From: Enterococcus dongliensis
Lineage (GTDB): Bacteria; Bacillota; Bacilli; Lactobacillales; Enterococcaceae
DNA length: 64,000 bases
Reading direction: 5' to 3'
Assembly: GCF_005405225.1 (NCBI RefSeq)
Contig: NZ_BJDQ01000005.1
Span: 62,001 to 126,000 of the forward strand
The notes under the pieces are model-generated. The model ran no database searches. It was not told the DNA's origin and saw nothing but the letters and a program-made list of their open reading frames with translations. A program made the position numbers and the translations under genes. Shown here piece after piece: positions 18,016 through 27,024 of this stretch (position 1 is the stretch's first letter; every line of letters begins with the position of its first letter).

Positions 18016-18067
18016 TTATTTTCCTCCTTTTTTATTTTACTTCCAGTCTAGCTCAAACAAAAATGAT

Positions 18068-18081
18068 AGTAAACGCTTTCT
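18068..18081 (-). promoter_or_regulatory. cre-like site before the PRD regulator gene
   Basis: Minus-strand AGAAAGCGTTTACT, nearly identical to the cre-like site before the adjacent operon, 53-66 bp upstream of the regulator start. It suggests that CcpA represses the regulator as well as its target. Confidence 0.65.
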
Positions 18082-18187
18082 TTATATTGTTGATTTAAAA
18101 TAACATTTATATAAGATTTAATCAATATTGTATTTATGTTTGGATCCACATATTCAAATGATTTCTATAAAAATACTCCTGAAATTA

Positions 18188-18219
18188 AAAAAGCTATACC
18201 AAGTATTTTGGTATAGCTT
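18188..18219. terminator. Terminator of the third polyol operon
   Basis: Stem AAGCTATACCA / TGGTATAGCTT, followed on the minus strand by a run of six T, 12 bp beyond the last stop codon of the operon. Confidence 0.85.
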
Positions 18220-18230
18220 ACTTATTTTGT

Positions 18231-19280
18231 TTAAAATTCTCCTGGATTAGACTCAATCATTACCTTGATTTCATTGCCTTCCATTACTTTATCAAAAGCT
18301 TCACGCCATTGTGTCAGTGGGAATTTTTTCGTGATCATTTCATCAATATTGATGGCACCTTTAGCTAATAGATGAATCGCAATCGGCCAATCATATGGGT
18401 TTTGTGACCGACTACCAATGTATTCAATTTCTCGTTGAATAATGGATTCAGTATCCAAATCTACCATTTTATTGGCGAATAAACCAACTTGTACAAATTG
18501 GCCCTGTTTACGAAGCAATGGCAAGCTAGCATTGACTGCTGGTACAGCTCCTGATGCATCGTAAACTTTATCCACGCCATATCCATCTGTCACTTCATTG
18601 ACAATGGCAGCTAAATCTTCTTTCATTGTATCCACAATAATATCTGCACCTAGCTTCTTCGCTAAGGCTAAACGATGAGCATCTTTCGTGATCCCAGTCA
18701 TGATGACAAAAGCACCAATCTCTTTAGCAATTTGTAATAAGAATAAACCAATTGGACCAGGGCCCATAATAATAATCGTATCTTTTAATTCTAAATGACT
18801 CTTTTGATACATTGCATGAACACAACAAGCCAATGGTTCACTCATCGCAGCTCCTTCATAACTTAGGTGATCTGGTAATAAATGAATACTTTCTTCACGA
18901 GCTAGTACATAATTGGCCATTGAGCCATTTTGTTGGGTCCCGATTCCTTTACGATGTGGACATAGATTGTATTTCTTTTCTTTACAGTAGTCACATTCTC
19001 CACAGACATAAAAAGTTGTCTCACTGGTTACACGATCACCAACTTTGACTTTTGTTACCTTGTCGCCTACTTCTACAACTTGTCCAGAAAATTCATGCCC
19101 AAGTACAACAGGTGTTGTAGGATTTTTATATTCTCCTTTAAATGTATGAATATCAGAACCACAAATACCTGTATAAGCAACTTTGATTAATACTTTATCT
19201 TCAGTAGCTTCCGGTACTGATAAATCAATAAACTCCATTTTGTCATATCCTGGTTCTTGTTTTGAAACGCCCTTCATCAT
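18231..19280 (-). CDS. Polyol-phosphate dehydrogenase, probably D-arabitol-phosphate dehydrogenase
   Basis: A 349-residue medium-chain zinc dehydrogenase with catalytic-zinc motif GICGSDIH and GHEFSG, four structural-zinc cysteines in CGECDYCKEKKYNLC, and Rossmann motif GPGPIG. From memory it closely resembles the D-arabitol-phosphate dehydrogenase described from Enterococcus avium (MKGVSKQ start, GIGTQQNGSMANYVLA, YIGSRSQNPYDWP). That enzyme oxidises D-arabitol-1-P to D-xylulose-5-P and D-arabitol-5-P to D-ribulose-5-P. No sequence comparison was run. It overlaps the preceding dehydrogenase gene (ATGATGA) and ends the operon. Confidence 0.82.
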   Translation of the reverse strand: MMKGVSKQEPGYDKMEFIDLSVPEATEDKVLIKVAYTGICGSDIHTFKGEYKNPTTPVVLGHEFSGQVVEVGDKVTKVKVGDRVTSETTFYVCGECDYCKEKKYNLCPHRKGIGTQQNGSMANYVLAREESIHLLPDHLSYEGAAMSEPLACCVHAMYQKSHLELKDTIIIMGPGPIGLFLLQIAKEIGAFVIMTGITKDAHRLALAKKLGADIIVDTMKEDLAAIVNEVTDGYGVDKVYDASGAVPAVNASLPLLRKQGQFVQVGLFANKMVDLDTESIIQREIEYIGSRSQNPYDWPIAIHLLAKGAINIDEMITKKFPLTQWREAFDKVMEGNEIKVMIESNPGEF

Positions 19281-20341
19281 TTTTCTTCCTCTTTTCTTTC
19301 TTCTGGAAAAATCATTACTTTATTGTAAGATTCTTCTCGATTTACAGTTAGATTAAATGCTTTTTGAATATCATTTAACTCATAGCGATGAGAGATTAAA
19401 TCTTTTAAATTTATTTTCCCTTGTTCAATAAATTCAGCGGAGTGTATCCATTCTTTGCCTGGGAAAGGTGCAGAATAAGAATTCCAAAAACCTTTGATTG
19501 TATATTCTCTTCTAAAAATATTCTCGAATGCCTTTTGATGTAATAAAACATCTGAGTAGGCAATTCCTTGATAACCAATTAATCCACCTTTTCTAGTAAT
19601 TAGTAGACATTGTTCTTCAGTAATTTTAGAGCCCGCACATTCGATAGCGATATCTACACCCTTATTATCAGTTAACTCAAAGATTCTATCTTCTAAAGAT
19701 TCCTCCAAAGAATTTATTGTATCTGTTACGCCATATTTCATAGCTTCCTTTATCTTGTTAGGATCAATATCAATTCCAATGATCTTCTTTACACCTGTCA
19801 GCCGTAACCATTGAACAGTTAATATACCTATTGTTCCTAGTCCAAATACTGCTACTGTATCTCCTAACTTAGGATCTAAGCCCATTACTCCATGAGCAGC
19901 GACAGCCAGTGGCTCGATCATTGCTGCTTCTTCAAACGAGATATTTTCTCCGATATTAATCACATTTTCTTCTGGAACTGTTACATACTCTTCAAAACCG
20001 CCATAGCGATGGGAACCAATCATTGTATAATTTTCACATAATTGATATTTACCTGATTTACAGTACGTACATTCATGACAAGGAATTAAAGGAGCTATGG
20101 CAACTCGATCTCCTACAGATACTTTTTTCACTTCGGTTCCTATAGATTCAATAACTCCAGAAAATTCATGTCCTGTAACCATAGGTAATTCATATTTCCA
20201 TTCATTCTGCATTTTATGGATATCAGATCCACATATTCCTGCAGCTTTCACCTTTACCAAAACCTCATGATCCGAAGGAACGGGTTTTTCAATTTCTTCA
20301 ATTTCAAAATAATTTAGACCTTTCAATAATGCAGCTTTCAT
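19277..20341 (-). CDS. Zinc-type polyol-phosphate dehydrogenase (galactitol-1-phosphate dehydrogenase-like)
   Basis: A 354-residue medium-chain dehydrogenase with GICGSDIHK and GHEFSG for catalytic zinc, a complete structural-zinc lobe (CHECTYCKSGKYQLC) and Rossmann motif GLGTIG. The pattern APLIPCHECTYCKSG, IGSHRYGGFEEY and FWNSYSAPFPG is that of GatD-like enzymes. Two polyol-phosphate dehydrogenases in one PTS operon could serve two phosphorylated isomers or two polyols. Operon partner of the D-arabitol-phosphate-dehydrogenase-like gene. Confidence 0.85.
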   Translation of the reverse strand: MKAALLKGLNYFEIEEIEKPVPSDHEVLVKVKAAGICGSDIHKMQNEWKYELPMVTGHEFSGVIESIGTEVKKVSVGDRVAIAPLIPCHECTYCKSGKYQLCENYTMIGSHRYGGFEEYVTVPEENVINIGENISFEEAAMIEPLAVAAHGVMGLDPKLGDTVAVFGLGTIGILTVQWLRLTGVKKIIGIDIDPNKIKEAMKYGVTDTINSLEESLEDRIFELTDNKGVDIAIECAGSKITEEQCLLITRKGGLIGYQGIAYSDVLLHQKAFENIFRREYTIKGFWNSYSAPFPGKEWIHSAEFIEQGKINLKDLISHRYELNDIQKAFNLTVNREESYNKVMIFPEERKEEEK

Positions 20342-20416
20342 AGTAAAGCTCCCCCTTTTAAAAAAAATTAAGGAACTCTTTATTAGAGTCCCTCAATTTA
20401 TTGAATGCTATAAAAA

Positions 20417-21688
20417 TTAAAGGATTCCAGAAACAAGTTGTGAGAATTTCAAAATTACCCAGTTTAGGAAATTTCCTCCCATATCAAGTGTTGATACTTG
20501 AGTTGCACCTTTAGGAAATTCATAAACACCACGCATCATTTCCGTATGAACTGGAGCAAAGTTTGTAGCCATATATAAAGCAAGTGCAATTACAACAGTT
20601 CCTGTTAAAACAGATTGAATAATATTTCCTTTACGATGAGCAACAATTAAAGAAACATAGAATGGAATAGTCGCTAAGTCACCAAAAGGCAAAACTTTGT
20701 TTCCTGGCAAAATAACAGCAATAAATAATGTTATTGGAACTAATAGCAAACCGGTTGCTAAGTTTGCTGGATGTCCAGTAGTAACTGCTGCATCCAAACC
20801 TAAATAAATCTCTCTATCTCCATAACGTTCTTGTAAAAAGTCTCTAACAGATTCAGAGATTGGAATTAAACCTTCCATTAAAATCTTAACCATTCTAGGC
20901 ATCAAGAACATTACTGCTCCCATGTTAATACCCATTTTCAAAATACCACCAATATCATATCCACCTAGTGCCGCAATAGCCGCACCAATAAGAATACCCA
21001 TCATCATTGGTTCACCAAAAATACCAAAACGTTTTTGAATAGATTCTGGATCTGCATGTAATTTATTTAGACCAGGAATCTTACTTATGGCAATTCCGAT
21101 TGGAATACCAATTAATCCAAATGCTACGGTTGATCCAGTTGGTAAACTAATACCCTCTAAACCATAAAATTTGGCTACTAATGGTGCTGTTTTATCGGCA
21201 ATAATTAAACATGCGATTTCATACAGAATTGCGCATAAAATTGCGAACCACCAATTTCCATTAGATACGATATAACCAGTTGCTCCTGCGGCGATAAAAT
21301 GCCAATAATTCCATAAATCGATATCTAAAGTTTTTGTAACTTTTAACAATAATAAGATAACGTTTACAATCAAACATATAGGAATTAAAATTGCAGATAC
21401 AGGGGATGCCCATGCTGCGGATGCTGCGGATGGCCAGCCAGTATCAATAACGGTCAGATGAAACCCAAAACGTTCAACCATCGCTTGCGCTGCAGGTCCT
21501 AAGTTATCTGACAACACACCAATTACTAAGTTAATACCTACAAAACCAATACCTATTGTTAAACCTGATCTTAATGCTTTTCCAAACGGAACTCTAAAAA
21601 TAAGTGCGATAATTAAGATCATAATAGGCAACATGACAGTAGGTCCTAAGTTTAGGATGTACTGTACAACATCATTTATTGCTTTCAT
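20417..21688 (-). CDS. Galactitol-family PTS EIIC component
   Basis: A 423-residue EIIC-GAT membrane protein with about ten hydrophobic segments; motifs LGPTVMLPIMILI, VIDTGWPSAASAAWASPV and LGLDAAVTTGHPANLATG correspond position by position to the paralogue at 13407-14828 but diverge in the substrate region. It works with the EIIA and EIIB encoded directly upstream. D-arabitol is the likeliest substrate because of the adjacent dehydrogenase; galactitol cannot be excluded, though no tagatose-phosphate kinase or aldolase is nearby. Confidence 0.87.
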   Translation of the reverse strand: MKAINDVVQYILNLGPTVMLPIMILIIALIFRVPFGKALRSGLTIGIGFVGINLVIGVLSDNLGPAAQAMVERFGFHLTVIDTGWPSAASAAWASPVSAILIPICLIVNVILLLLKVTKTLDIDLWNYWHFIAAGATGYIVSNGNWWFAILCAILYEIACLIIADKTAPLVAKFYGLEGISLPTGSTVAFGLIGIPIGIAISKIPGLNKLHADPESIQKRFGIFGEPMMMGILIGAAIAALGGYDIGGILKMGINMGAVMFLMPRMVKILMEGLIPISESVRDFLQERYGDREIYLGLDAAVTTGHPANLATGLLLVPITLFIAVILPGNKVLPFGDLATIPFYVSLIVAHRKGNIIQSVLTGTVVIALALYMATNFAPVHTEMMRGVYEFPKGATQVSTLDMGGNFLNWVILKFSQLVSGIL

Positions 21689-21722
21689 TCAATAGATCCT
21701 CCTTTTTCTTAAATAGTTATAC

Positions 21723-22022
21723 CTAACCTTCTTTACCAACTGATTGAGCTATTTCTAAAATTTTCTTATCTAACTTATCAGCACCTACACCACTGATATA
21801 ACCCAAAGCTGTAATAGCTGGAATTTTATATTCAGTTGGTAAAATAGTTGTAGAAATAAGCATATCAGCTCCTTCTTGTTTTGAAACAGCTTCAGCAATT
21901 TTAATTTGCTCAACATTAGCATCAATTTTATTCTCTTGTAATAAGTCCTCAATTCTTCTCATTACTACTGTTGAAGTTGCAATTCCTGCACCACAAGCTA
22001 CTAAAACTTTAATTTTCCGCAT
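21723..22022 (-). CDS. Galactitol-family PTS EIIB component
   Basis: A 99-residue EIIB with the phospho-cysteine at residue 10 (VACGAGIATSTVV). AAGGAGG precedes the start. It lies 14 bp after the EIIA gene and 34 bp before the EIIC gene in the same operon. Confidence 0.9.
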   Translation of the reverse strand: MRKIKVLVACGAGIATSTVVMRRIEDLLQENKIDANVEQIKIAEAVSKQEGADMLISTTILPTEYKIPAITALGYISGVGADKLDKKILEIAQSVGKEG

Positions 22023-22036
22023 AATATTTCTCCTCC

Positions 22037-22510
22037 TTATAAATTATTAATTTCAATCACATTCATTAATTCTTCTGAATTAGAAGCCAATAATACCTGT
22101 GATAAAATTTCTTCATTTTGTATTAATTTCATTAAAGATTGCAGCATTTCCAATTGTGCATGAGGTTGATTCAATCCTAATACAAAAACAACTTGAGCCT
22201 CAACTTGTTTGCTATTGTCCTCCATGCTTTTAAAAGCTACTGGTTCTTGTAATGTAATAACTGCTACAAATTCTTCTAAAATACATTCAGCATCAGTATG
22301 AGGAATTGCTACCCCAAAATTTAATAATTGAATCCCCGTTGGAAAGGTTGCTTCTCGTTTCTTGATTCTTTCTAAGAAGTCTTCTCGAACCCATCCAAGA
22401 TCAGATGCTCTCTGAGCAACTTGTTCAAATAGTTCATCATTTGATGAGAAGTTCTCTTGTACGAAAACTAACGGTTCTTTCACATAGGAACTTAGTGTCG
22501 TTTCTGTCAT
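22037..22510 (-). CDS. PTS EIIA component (fructose/galactitol type)
   Basis: A 157-residue EIIA with the phospho-histidine in FGVAIPHTDAEC (about residue 71 from the chosen start). The ATG at 22510 shares a base with the regulator's stop codon (TAATG) and has GGAGGG seven bases upstream; a TTG at 22525 overlaps that site. The coupling implies that regulator and transporter are translated together. Confidence 0.9.
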   Translation of the reverse strand: MTETTLSSYVKEPLVFVQENFSSNDELFEQVAQRASDLGWVREDFLERIKKREATFPTGIQLLNFGVAIPHTDAECILEEFVAVITLQEPVAFKSMEDNSKQVEAQVVFVLGLNQPHAQLEMLQSLMKLIQNEEILSQVLLASNSEELMNVIEINNL

Positions 22511-24585
22511 TATTTTGCCCTCCAATACTCATCGTTGAAATTACTCAACGACTCCCGAATTTCTTCTTTTGTGGTCGCTTTCTCTAATTTTGTTAACTCA
22601 TCTCCACCTGCTAAACTCATCATTTCAAAAATCAAATCGAGATGTTCTTCCTTATCATTAGAAGCTAATAGAATCACTGTATGAATCCTTTTGCCATCCT
22701 CAGTTAAGATGCCTTTTTTTACTAATCCTAAACTGATTCCTACCCCGATTGCTCCTGCCTCAGTTACTGTATGCGGCAACGCGATCTTATGGCGTAAAAT
22801 CGTATAAGCTGGTGGGACGGGCATCTCTTTTTTTAATGTTTGGACGTAATCCGTCGTGATAATCTGTTGACGCTCTAACGGATATGCTAATGCATCTAAT
22901 ACCTCAGACCAGCTGATTGTCTCTTCAAAAATTTGGATTGTTTCGCCTTTTAATAAATCTATCAAATGTGGACGTTTCTTCTCTAGAATTCTAGTTTCTT
23001 TGGGAGCAAACAAGTCCAATAACTCCTCATAAAGACCCGCTTCATTTTCGATAGTTGTGTATTTTTTTACTACTGCTAAGATTTTTTCCGGCGTTACAAT
23101 CTCAGTTTGAATAATTGCCATAGAACGTAAAACTCGTTCTCGTAATTGTCGTTTTTCTTGTTCAGATAAAAAATTATTCACAACAAAAACTTTTTTTTCT
23201 GTTTTCAACGGAACTGCTGAAAAAATAAAATCTACATTATAATCTTTTCGATAGAATTCTCGAGCAGACATCGATGTAACAAAATCAATCTCTGGAAGCA
23301 AATTTTTCAATGTATTTTCTAATAAGACAGCTATTGAAATACCGTTCGGACAAACGATGATTGCTTGCTTTCGATTTTCCGGATGGACGATTTCTGAACT
23401 TTCTACAATATGACTGCCAATGAATAACGAAATAAAAAACAATTCTGCATCTGGAATCGGCTGATCGAAATAAGCTTCTAGAGGGCCGCCGGCTTCTTTA
23501 ACTAAATAGAAGAGTGAAAATAGATTTGCATCTTTATTTTCTTGATAAAAACGGGTCTGCAGATTCAAATGATACTTGATTCGATAATACGCAGGTCGCA
23601 TATGAACGAGTAATCGCTCCAATAATTTTTCTTTTTCTTCTAAGTTGACACTAGCAATCCGTTCAAAATTTGCGATAACTTTTTCTAAAGCTTCCCGCAT
23701 TTTATTGATCTCTTTCACTGACAAAATATCACCACGCGAAAGATTGGTCGTCAGCAACAGCATCGTCAAGTAAACGCGTTCATTTTCAGTTAAGCCATCA
23801 ACATCCCAAATAACTCGATCAGCTGCTAAATATTCTTTTGTATCAGCTAACTCTCGATAGTTGACTTTAAAACTATAAGAAATCAACTTGCCCTTTTGTG
23901 CTCGTCGAATTACTAAAATAATCAACAATGGTAAAGTTTTCAGTCGCTCATCTGTGAATTGAACCCTCAACTCTTCTTCCACTAATTCCACTCGCTTGCG
24001 AAAGACTTCAATCTGTTGTGGATTGATATTAGCAAATTGGCTAATGAAATTGATACCGTTGTACATCACTGCTAAATTATTCAATAAATTAGAAAGAACA
24101 TTGCGTTTGTTCCACTCATCTCCTTGAATGAAATAGCCTTTTTGGCGAGTATATTTCAAGTCTAGTTGACTTTGTTGAAGCTCTTGGGTAACTTCTTTCA
24201 AGTCTCGTAATACGGTATTACGGCTGACTTTTAGTTCGTCAATAAAGTGATTCAACGATAAATAGTCTTCTTTACTAAGTAGCATCAATTCGATTATGGC
24301 CGCTCGTTCTTTACCGGAAAACACATAACTCTCGGTTGATTCCCCGAGCTGTTCATCACCACCCTTATAATTTGAGAGAATCTCACTTGCGATGAGAAAA
24401 TGTCCATTTTTTGTTCGTTTGATCTCACTCAACTTTTCATCTAGTAAAGAATCATTAATTTTTTTCAACGCGTAGTTTAATTGCCCACGCGTTAAATCAA
24501 ATTTTTCACACAATGTTTTACTAGTGATCTGCGGGTTGTTGATTAACTCAACAAAAATCTGATTGGTTCGTTCTTCTAAGTTCAT
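22510..24585 (-). CDS. PRD/EIIA-domain transcriptional regulator of the third polyol operon
   Basis: A 691-residue paralogue of the regulator at 15922-18015: N-terminal helix-turn-helix (TLCEKFDLTRGQLNYALKKI, then ELKVSRNTVLRDLKE), two PRD regions, an EIIB-like segment with AIIVCPNGISIAVLLENTL and a C-terminal EIIA-like domain with His605 in IALPHT. Unlike that paralogue it is the first gene of its own operon and is translationally coupled to EIIA. Activation of the operon when the polyol PTS is active is inferred from the family. Confidence 0.88.
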   Translation of the reverse strand: MNLEERTNQIFVELINNPQITSKTLCEKFDLTRGQLNYALKKINDSLLDEKLSEIKRTKNGHFLIASEILSNYKGGDEQLGESTESYVFSGKERAAIIELMLLSKEDYLSLNHFIDELKVSRNTVLRDLKEVTQELQQSQLDLKYTRQKGYFIQGDEWNKRNVLSNLLNNLAVMYNGINFISQFANINPQQIEVFRKRVELVEEELRVQFTDERLKTLPLLIILVIRRAQKGKLISYSFKVNYRELADTKEYLAADRVIWDVDGLTENERVYLTMLLLTTNLSRGDILSVKEINKMREALEKVIANFERIASVNLEEKEKLLERLLVHMRPAYYRIKYHLNLQTRFYQENKDANLFSLFYLVKEAGGPLEAYFDQPIPDAELFFISLFIGSHIVESSEIVHPENRKQAIIVCPNGISIAVLLENTLKNLLPEIDFVTSMSAREFYRKDYNVDFIFSAVPLKTEKKVFVVNNFLSEQEKRQLRERVLRSMAIIQTEIVTPEKILAVVKKYTTIENEAGLYEELLDLFAPKETRILEKKRPHLIDLLKGETIQIFEETISWSEVLDALAYPLERQQIITTDYVQTLKKEMPVPPAYTILRHKIALPHTVTEAGAIGVGISLGLVKKGILTEDGKRIHTVILLASNDKEEHLDLIFEMMSLAGGDELTKLEKATTKEEIRESLSNFNDEYWRAK

Positions 24586-24616
24586 CCTTATCCCTCTTTA
24601 CATCCTTAATTTAAAT

Positions 24617-24630
24617 GAAAAACGCTTACA
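24617..24630 (-). promoter_or_regulatory. cre-like site before the third polyol operon
   Basis: GAAAAACGCTTACA on the plus strand fits the CcpA consensus core (AANCGNWWNCA) but not the leading TG. It is 32-45 bp upstream of the regulator start. Confidence 0.55.
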
Positions 24631-24665
24631 TTTCCATCTTATTTGTTCACAAATAATTCAGTGTT

Positions 24666-24798
24666 TTTTATGCAACTTGGTGCTGATAAATACTATTTTT
24701 TTATAAAAAAAATAAATGGAACTGAGAAACATCTAAATAATAGCACGAATACTTAGTTACATTCCTATTTTTTACTATCTTTTATGCAACTTGGTACT
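24666..24798 (-). repeat. Direct repeats upstream of the third polyol operon
   Basis: Plus-strand TTTTATGCAACTTGGTGCT at 24666-24684 and TTTTATGCAACTTGGTACT at 24780-24798 differ by one base and are 114 bp apart; a weaker relative lies at 24844-24862. They lie 81 and 195 bp upstream of the regulator start, where activator sites would be expected. The rest of the 24586-25010 gap shows only the cre-like site and the aldehyde dehydrogenase terminator. Confidence 0.6.
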
Positions 24799-24916
24799 CT
24801 TTTTTTCTATTGATTTTATCAACAGTCTCATTATTTGTCTGTTTTTTATGTAAGTTAGACTTCACAGTCTTTATCAGTAAAAATACTGTATTTTAACGTT
24901 GAATGTTGAATAAACT

Positions 24917-24966
24917 AAAAAAGGGTACTGAATTGAACTATTTATCGTCCTCTCAGTAACCCTTTT
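24917..24966 (-). terminator. Terminator after the aldehyde dehydrogenase gene
   Basis: Stem AAAGGGTTACTGA / TCAGTACCCTTT with one bulged base and a loop of about 21 nt, followed by six T on the minus strand. Confidence 0.75.
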
Positions 24967-25010
24967 ATTCAGAATTTTTTTACTGTATATCCCTATCTTT
25001 TTTTTATAAT

Positions 25011-26471
25011 TTAAAATGGGTAGTTATTTTTTTCGGTTCTGGTTGTCACCCATTGAATACGGGTGAACTCTTCTAGTACCCATTTGCCATTAAAACGTCC
25101 GATACCAGAATTTTTTTCTCCGCCAAATGGTGCATTGGGTTCATCAGCTACAGTCAAGCCATTGATATGACACATACCAGCTTCTATTTTATTTGCTAAT
25201 AATCTGCCTTTAGTCACATCTTTCGTAAATAAAGCACTAGACAAACCATACTCTGTGTCATTCGCTGCTTTGATCGCAGCGTCTGTATCTTTTACTTTCA
25301 AGATTGGAAGCACTGGGCCGAAAATCTCTTCATGAAAAATTGCTAAAGTAGGATCGTCTGAAACTAACACAACTGGTTCAACGACTTGTCCTTTGATTGA
25401 ACCTTCTACTAAAAACCTTGCTCCAGCTACTTGCGCTTGCTGAAGAACTTCTTTGATATGATCTGTTTGTTTTTGATTAATGATTGGACCGATGATCGTA
25501 TCCGCTTCAGCAGGATTTCCTACAATCAATTTTTTTACTCGTTCGACTACTTTATGAACAAACTGATCAAAAACCTCATCGACTACGATTGCTCGATTTG
25601 CTGCCATACAGATCTGACCAGCATGCATGAATTTACTGACAACTAGCGCATGAGCAGCTTCCTCGATATCAGCATCTGCTAAAACAATAAAAGGCGAATT
25701 CCCGCCTAATTCCAATGCTACTTGTTTAATCTTTTCTCCATTCATTGCATGACTTGCAATATTTTTCCCAACTGGTGTAGAGCCAGTAAAAGAGATGAGA
25801 CTTGGAATAGGATGACTTACAAAGTAATCACCAATCTCACTACCGCTGCCAACAGTGACATTCACCAATCCTTTAGGGACGCCCGCTTCTTCAAAAATTT
25901 TGGCTGGTAAAAGTCCTCCTGTGACTGGACTGTCACTCGCTGGTTTGATGACTACCCCATTTCCTGCAGCAATAGCCGGTGCTAACGAACGCATCGTCAG
26001 ATGAAACGGGAAATTCCATGGACTGATAATTCCAATCACACCAACTGGTCGACGGATGACAAAACTTTCTTCGCCAGAATTATTTGTAGGTAACAGCTGA
26101 TTTTCGATACGCATTGGGAAACTAGCTGCTTCTTCAGTAATTCCTTTGGCCAAACTGACTTCAAGTCCTGCCTTGATTTTTGTTGCGCCACCTTCTTTGA
26201 TCAACCATTCGCTGATCTCTGCTTGTTGTTCTTCTATTAAATGAGCTGCCTTTTGTATCACTTCACTTCGTTCCTGAGGTGTCTTGGTCATCCATTCTTT
26301 TTGAGCATTTTGCGCGGCTTGATAGGCTTCATCGACATCTTGGGTACTTGCGCCTTGAATTGTAAGCATCGTCTCTTGTGAATAAGGGTTCTTATCTTCA
26401 TTCACATGCTTGGAATCACTGCCTTGTTTCCATTTCCCGCCAATAAATTGTTTGTCAAATTGTCTCTGCAT
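25011..26471 (-). CDS. NAD(P)-dependent aldehyde dehydrogenase
   Basis: A 486-residue aldehyde dehydrogenase of the ALDH superfamily, with the substrate/cofactor motif ISPWNFPFH, FTGSTPVGK, the general-base glutamate in LELGGNSPF and the nucleophilic cysteine in HAGQICMAANR. The ATG at 26471 is eight bases after GGAGGG, so 14 residues of the open frame upstream are dropped. The pattern resembles the vanillin/benzaldehyde dehydrogenase branch, but the substrate is not determinable. It is monocistronic; oxidation of aldehydes from the nearby aldolases is conceivable but unproven. Confidence 0.85.
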   Translation of the reverse strand: MQRQFDKQFIGGKWKQGSDSKHVNEDKNPYSQETMLTIQGASTQDVDEAYQAAQNAQKEWMTKTPQERSEVIQKAAHLIEEQQAEISEWLIKEGGATKIKAGLEVSLAKGITEEAASFPMRIENQLLPTNNSGEESFVIRRPVGVIGIISPWNFPFHLTMRSLAPAIAAGNGVVIKPASDSPVTGGLLPAKIFEEAGVPKGLVNVTVGSGSEIGDYFVSHPIPSLISFTGSTPVGKNIASHAMNGEKIKQVALELGGNSPFIVLADADIEEAAHALVVSKFMHAGQICMAANRAIVVDEVFDQFVHKVVERVKKLIVGNPAEADTIIGPIINQKQTDHIKEVLQQAQVAGARFLVEGSIKGQVVEPVVLVSDDPTLAIFHEEIFGPVLPILKVKDTDAAIKAANDTEYGLSSALFTKDVTKGRLLANKIEAGMCHINGLTVADEPNAPFGGEKNSGIGRFNGKWVLEEFTRIQWVTTRTEKNNYPF

Positions 26472-26590
26472 AGTTTCATCCCTCCTATCTCTCATCATAG
26501 AATACGCTTTCATAAAAAGGCAAAATAACCGCTCAAAACCAAGGATGACTAATCTAGTTTCAATATATAGTCAATTTATCAGCAAAAATT

Positions 26591-26618
26591 AAAAAAATCC
26601 TAGATTTCTCTAGGATTT
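26591..26618 (-). terminator. Terminator overlapping a stop codon
   Basis: Stem AAATCCTAGA / TCTAGGATTT with a four-base loop, then seven T on the minus strand; it includes part of the stop codon of the hypothetical gene at 26617. Confidence 0.85.
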
Positions 26619-27024
26619 AATCAACAGCCATTTTTATCTCATAAGGTTCAATGTTGAATAGTTGGACCAAGATTTGATTGACCTGCTCAAACAATTCGGT
26701 AGTTTCTGCAAAGGTTTGCTTCGTTTGAATTCGTTGATTCCCTGCTTGATAAACAACTTGATCGCCTAAGTATTTCGGTTCAATTACATCATTGCCTTTT
26801 TTCAAAACAATCATTTCTTCTCCGATACCTACAGGGATTGCTGTTTCACGCCAGCCATTTTTTTGAACGATTGTTTGAACAAGAGAAGGAACATCAAAAT
26901 TATCCAACATTTCAGATAATCGATCTTCAAAATGAATCGTAAACGTCTCTGCATTTCGCATTTTGCAAGCATTGCACCCGCCTTCAACTAAAAAAGCTTT
27001 ACTAGAAATTGCTGCTCTAGGCAT
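26617..27024 (-). CDS. Hypothetical protein with N-terminal Cys-x-x-Cys
   Basis: A 135-residue protein that I do not recognise. It has no signal peptide or membrane helix. Cys17 and Cys20 lie in EGGCNACKM, which could bind a metal or form a disulphide; the rest is mixed alpha/beta with an acidic C-terminal half. It overlaps the upstream HAD phosphatase gene by 8 bp, so the two are co-translated and probably functionally linked. A terminator follows immediately. Confidence 0.7.
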   Translation of the reverse strand: MPRAAISSKAFLVEGGCNACKMRNAETFTIHFEDRLSEMLDNFDVPSLVQTIVQKNGWRETAIPVGIGEEMIVLKKGNDVIEPKYLGDQVVYQAGNQRIQTKQTFAETTELFEQVNQILVQLFNIEPYEIKMAVD

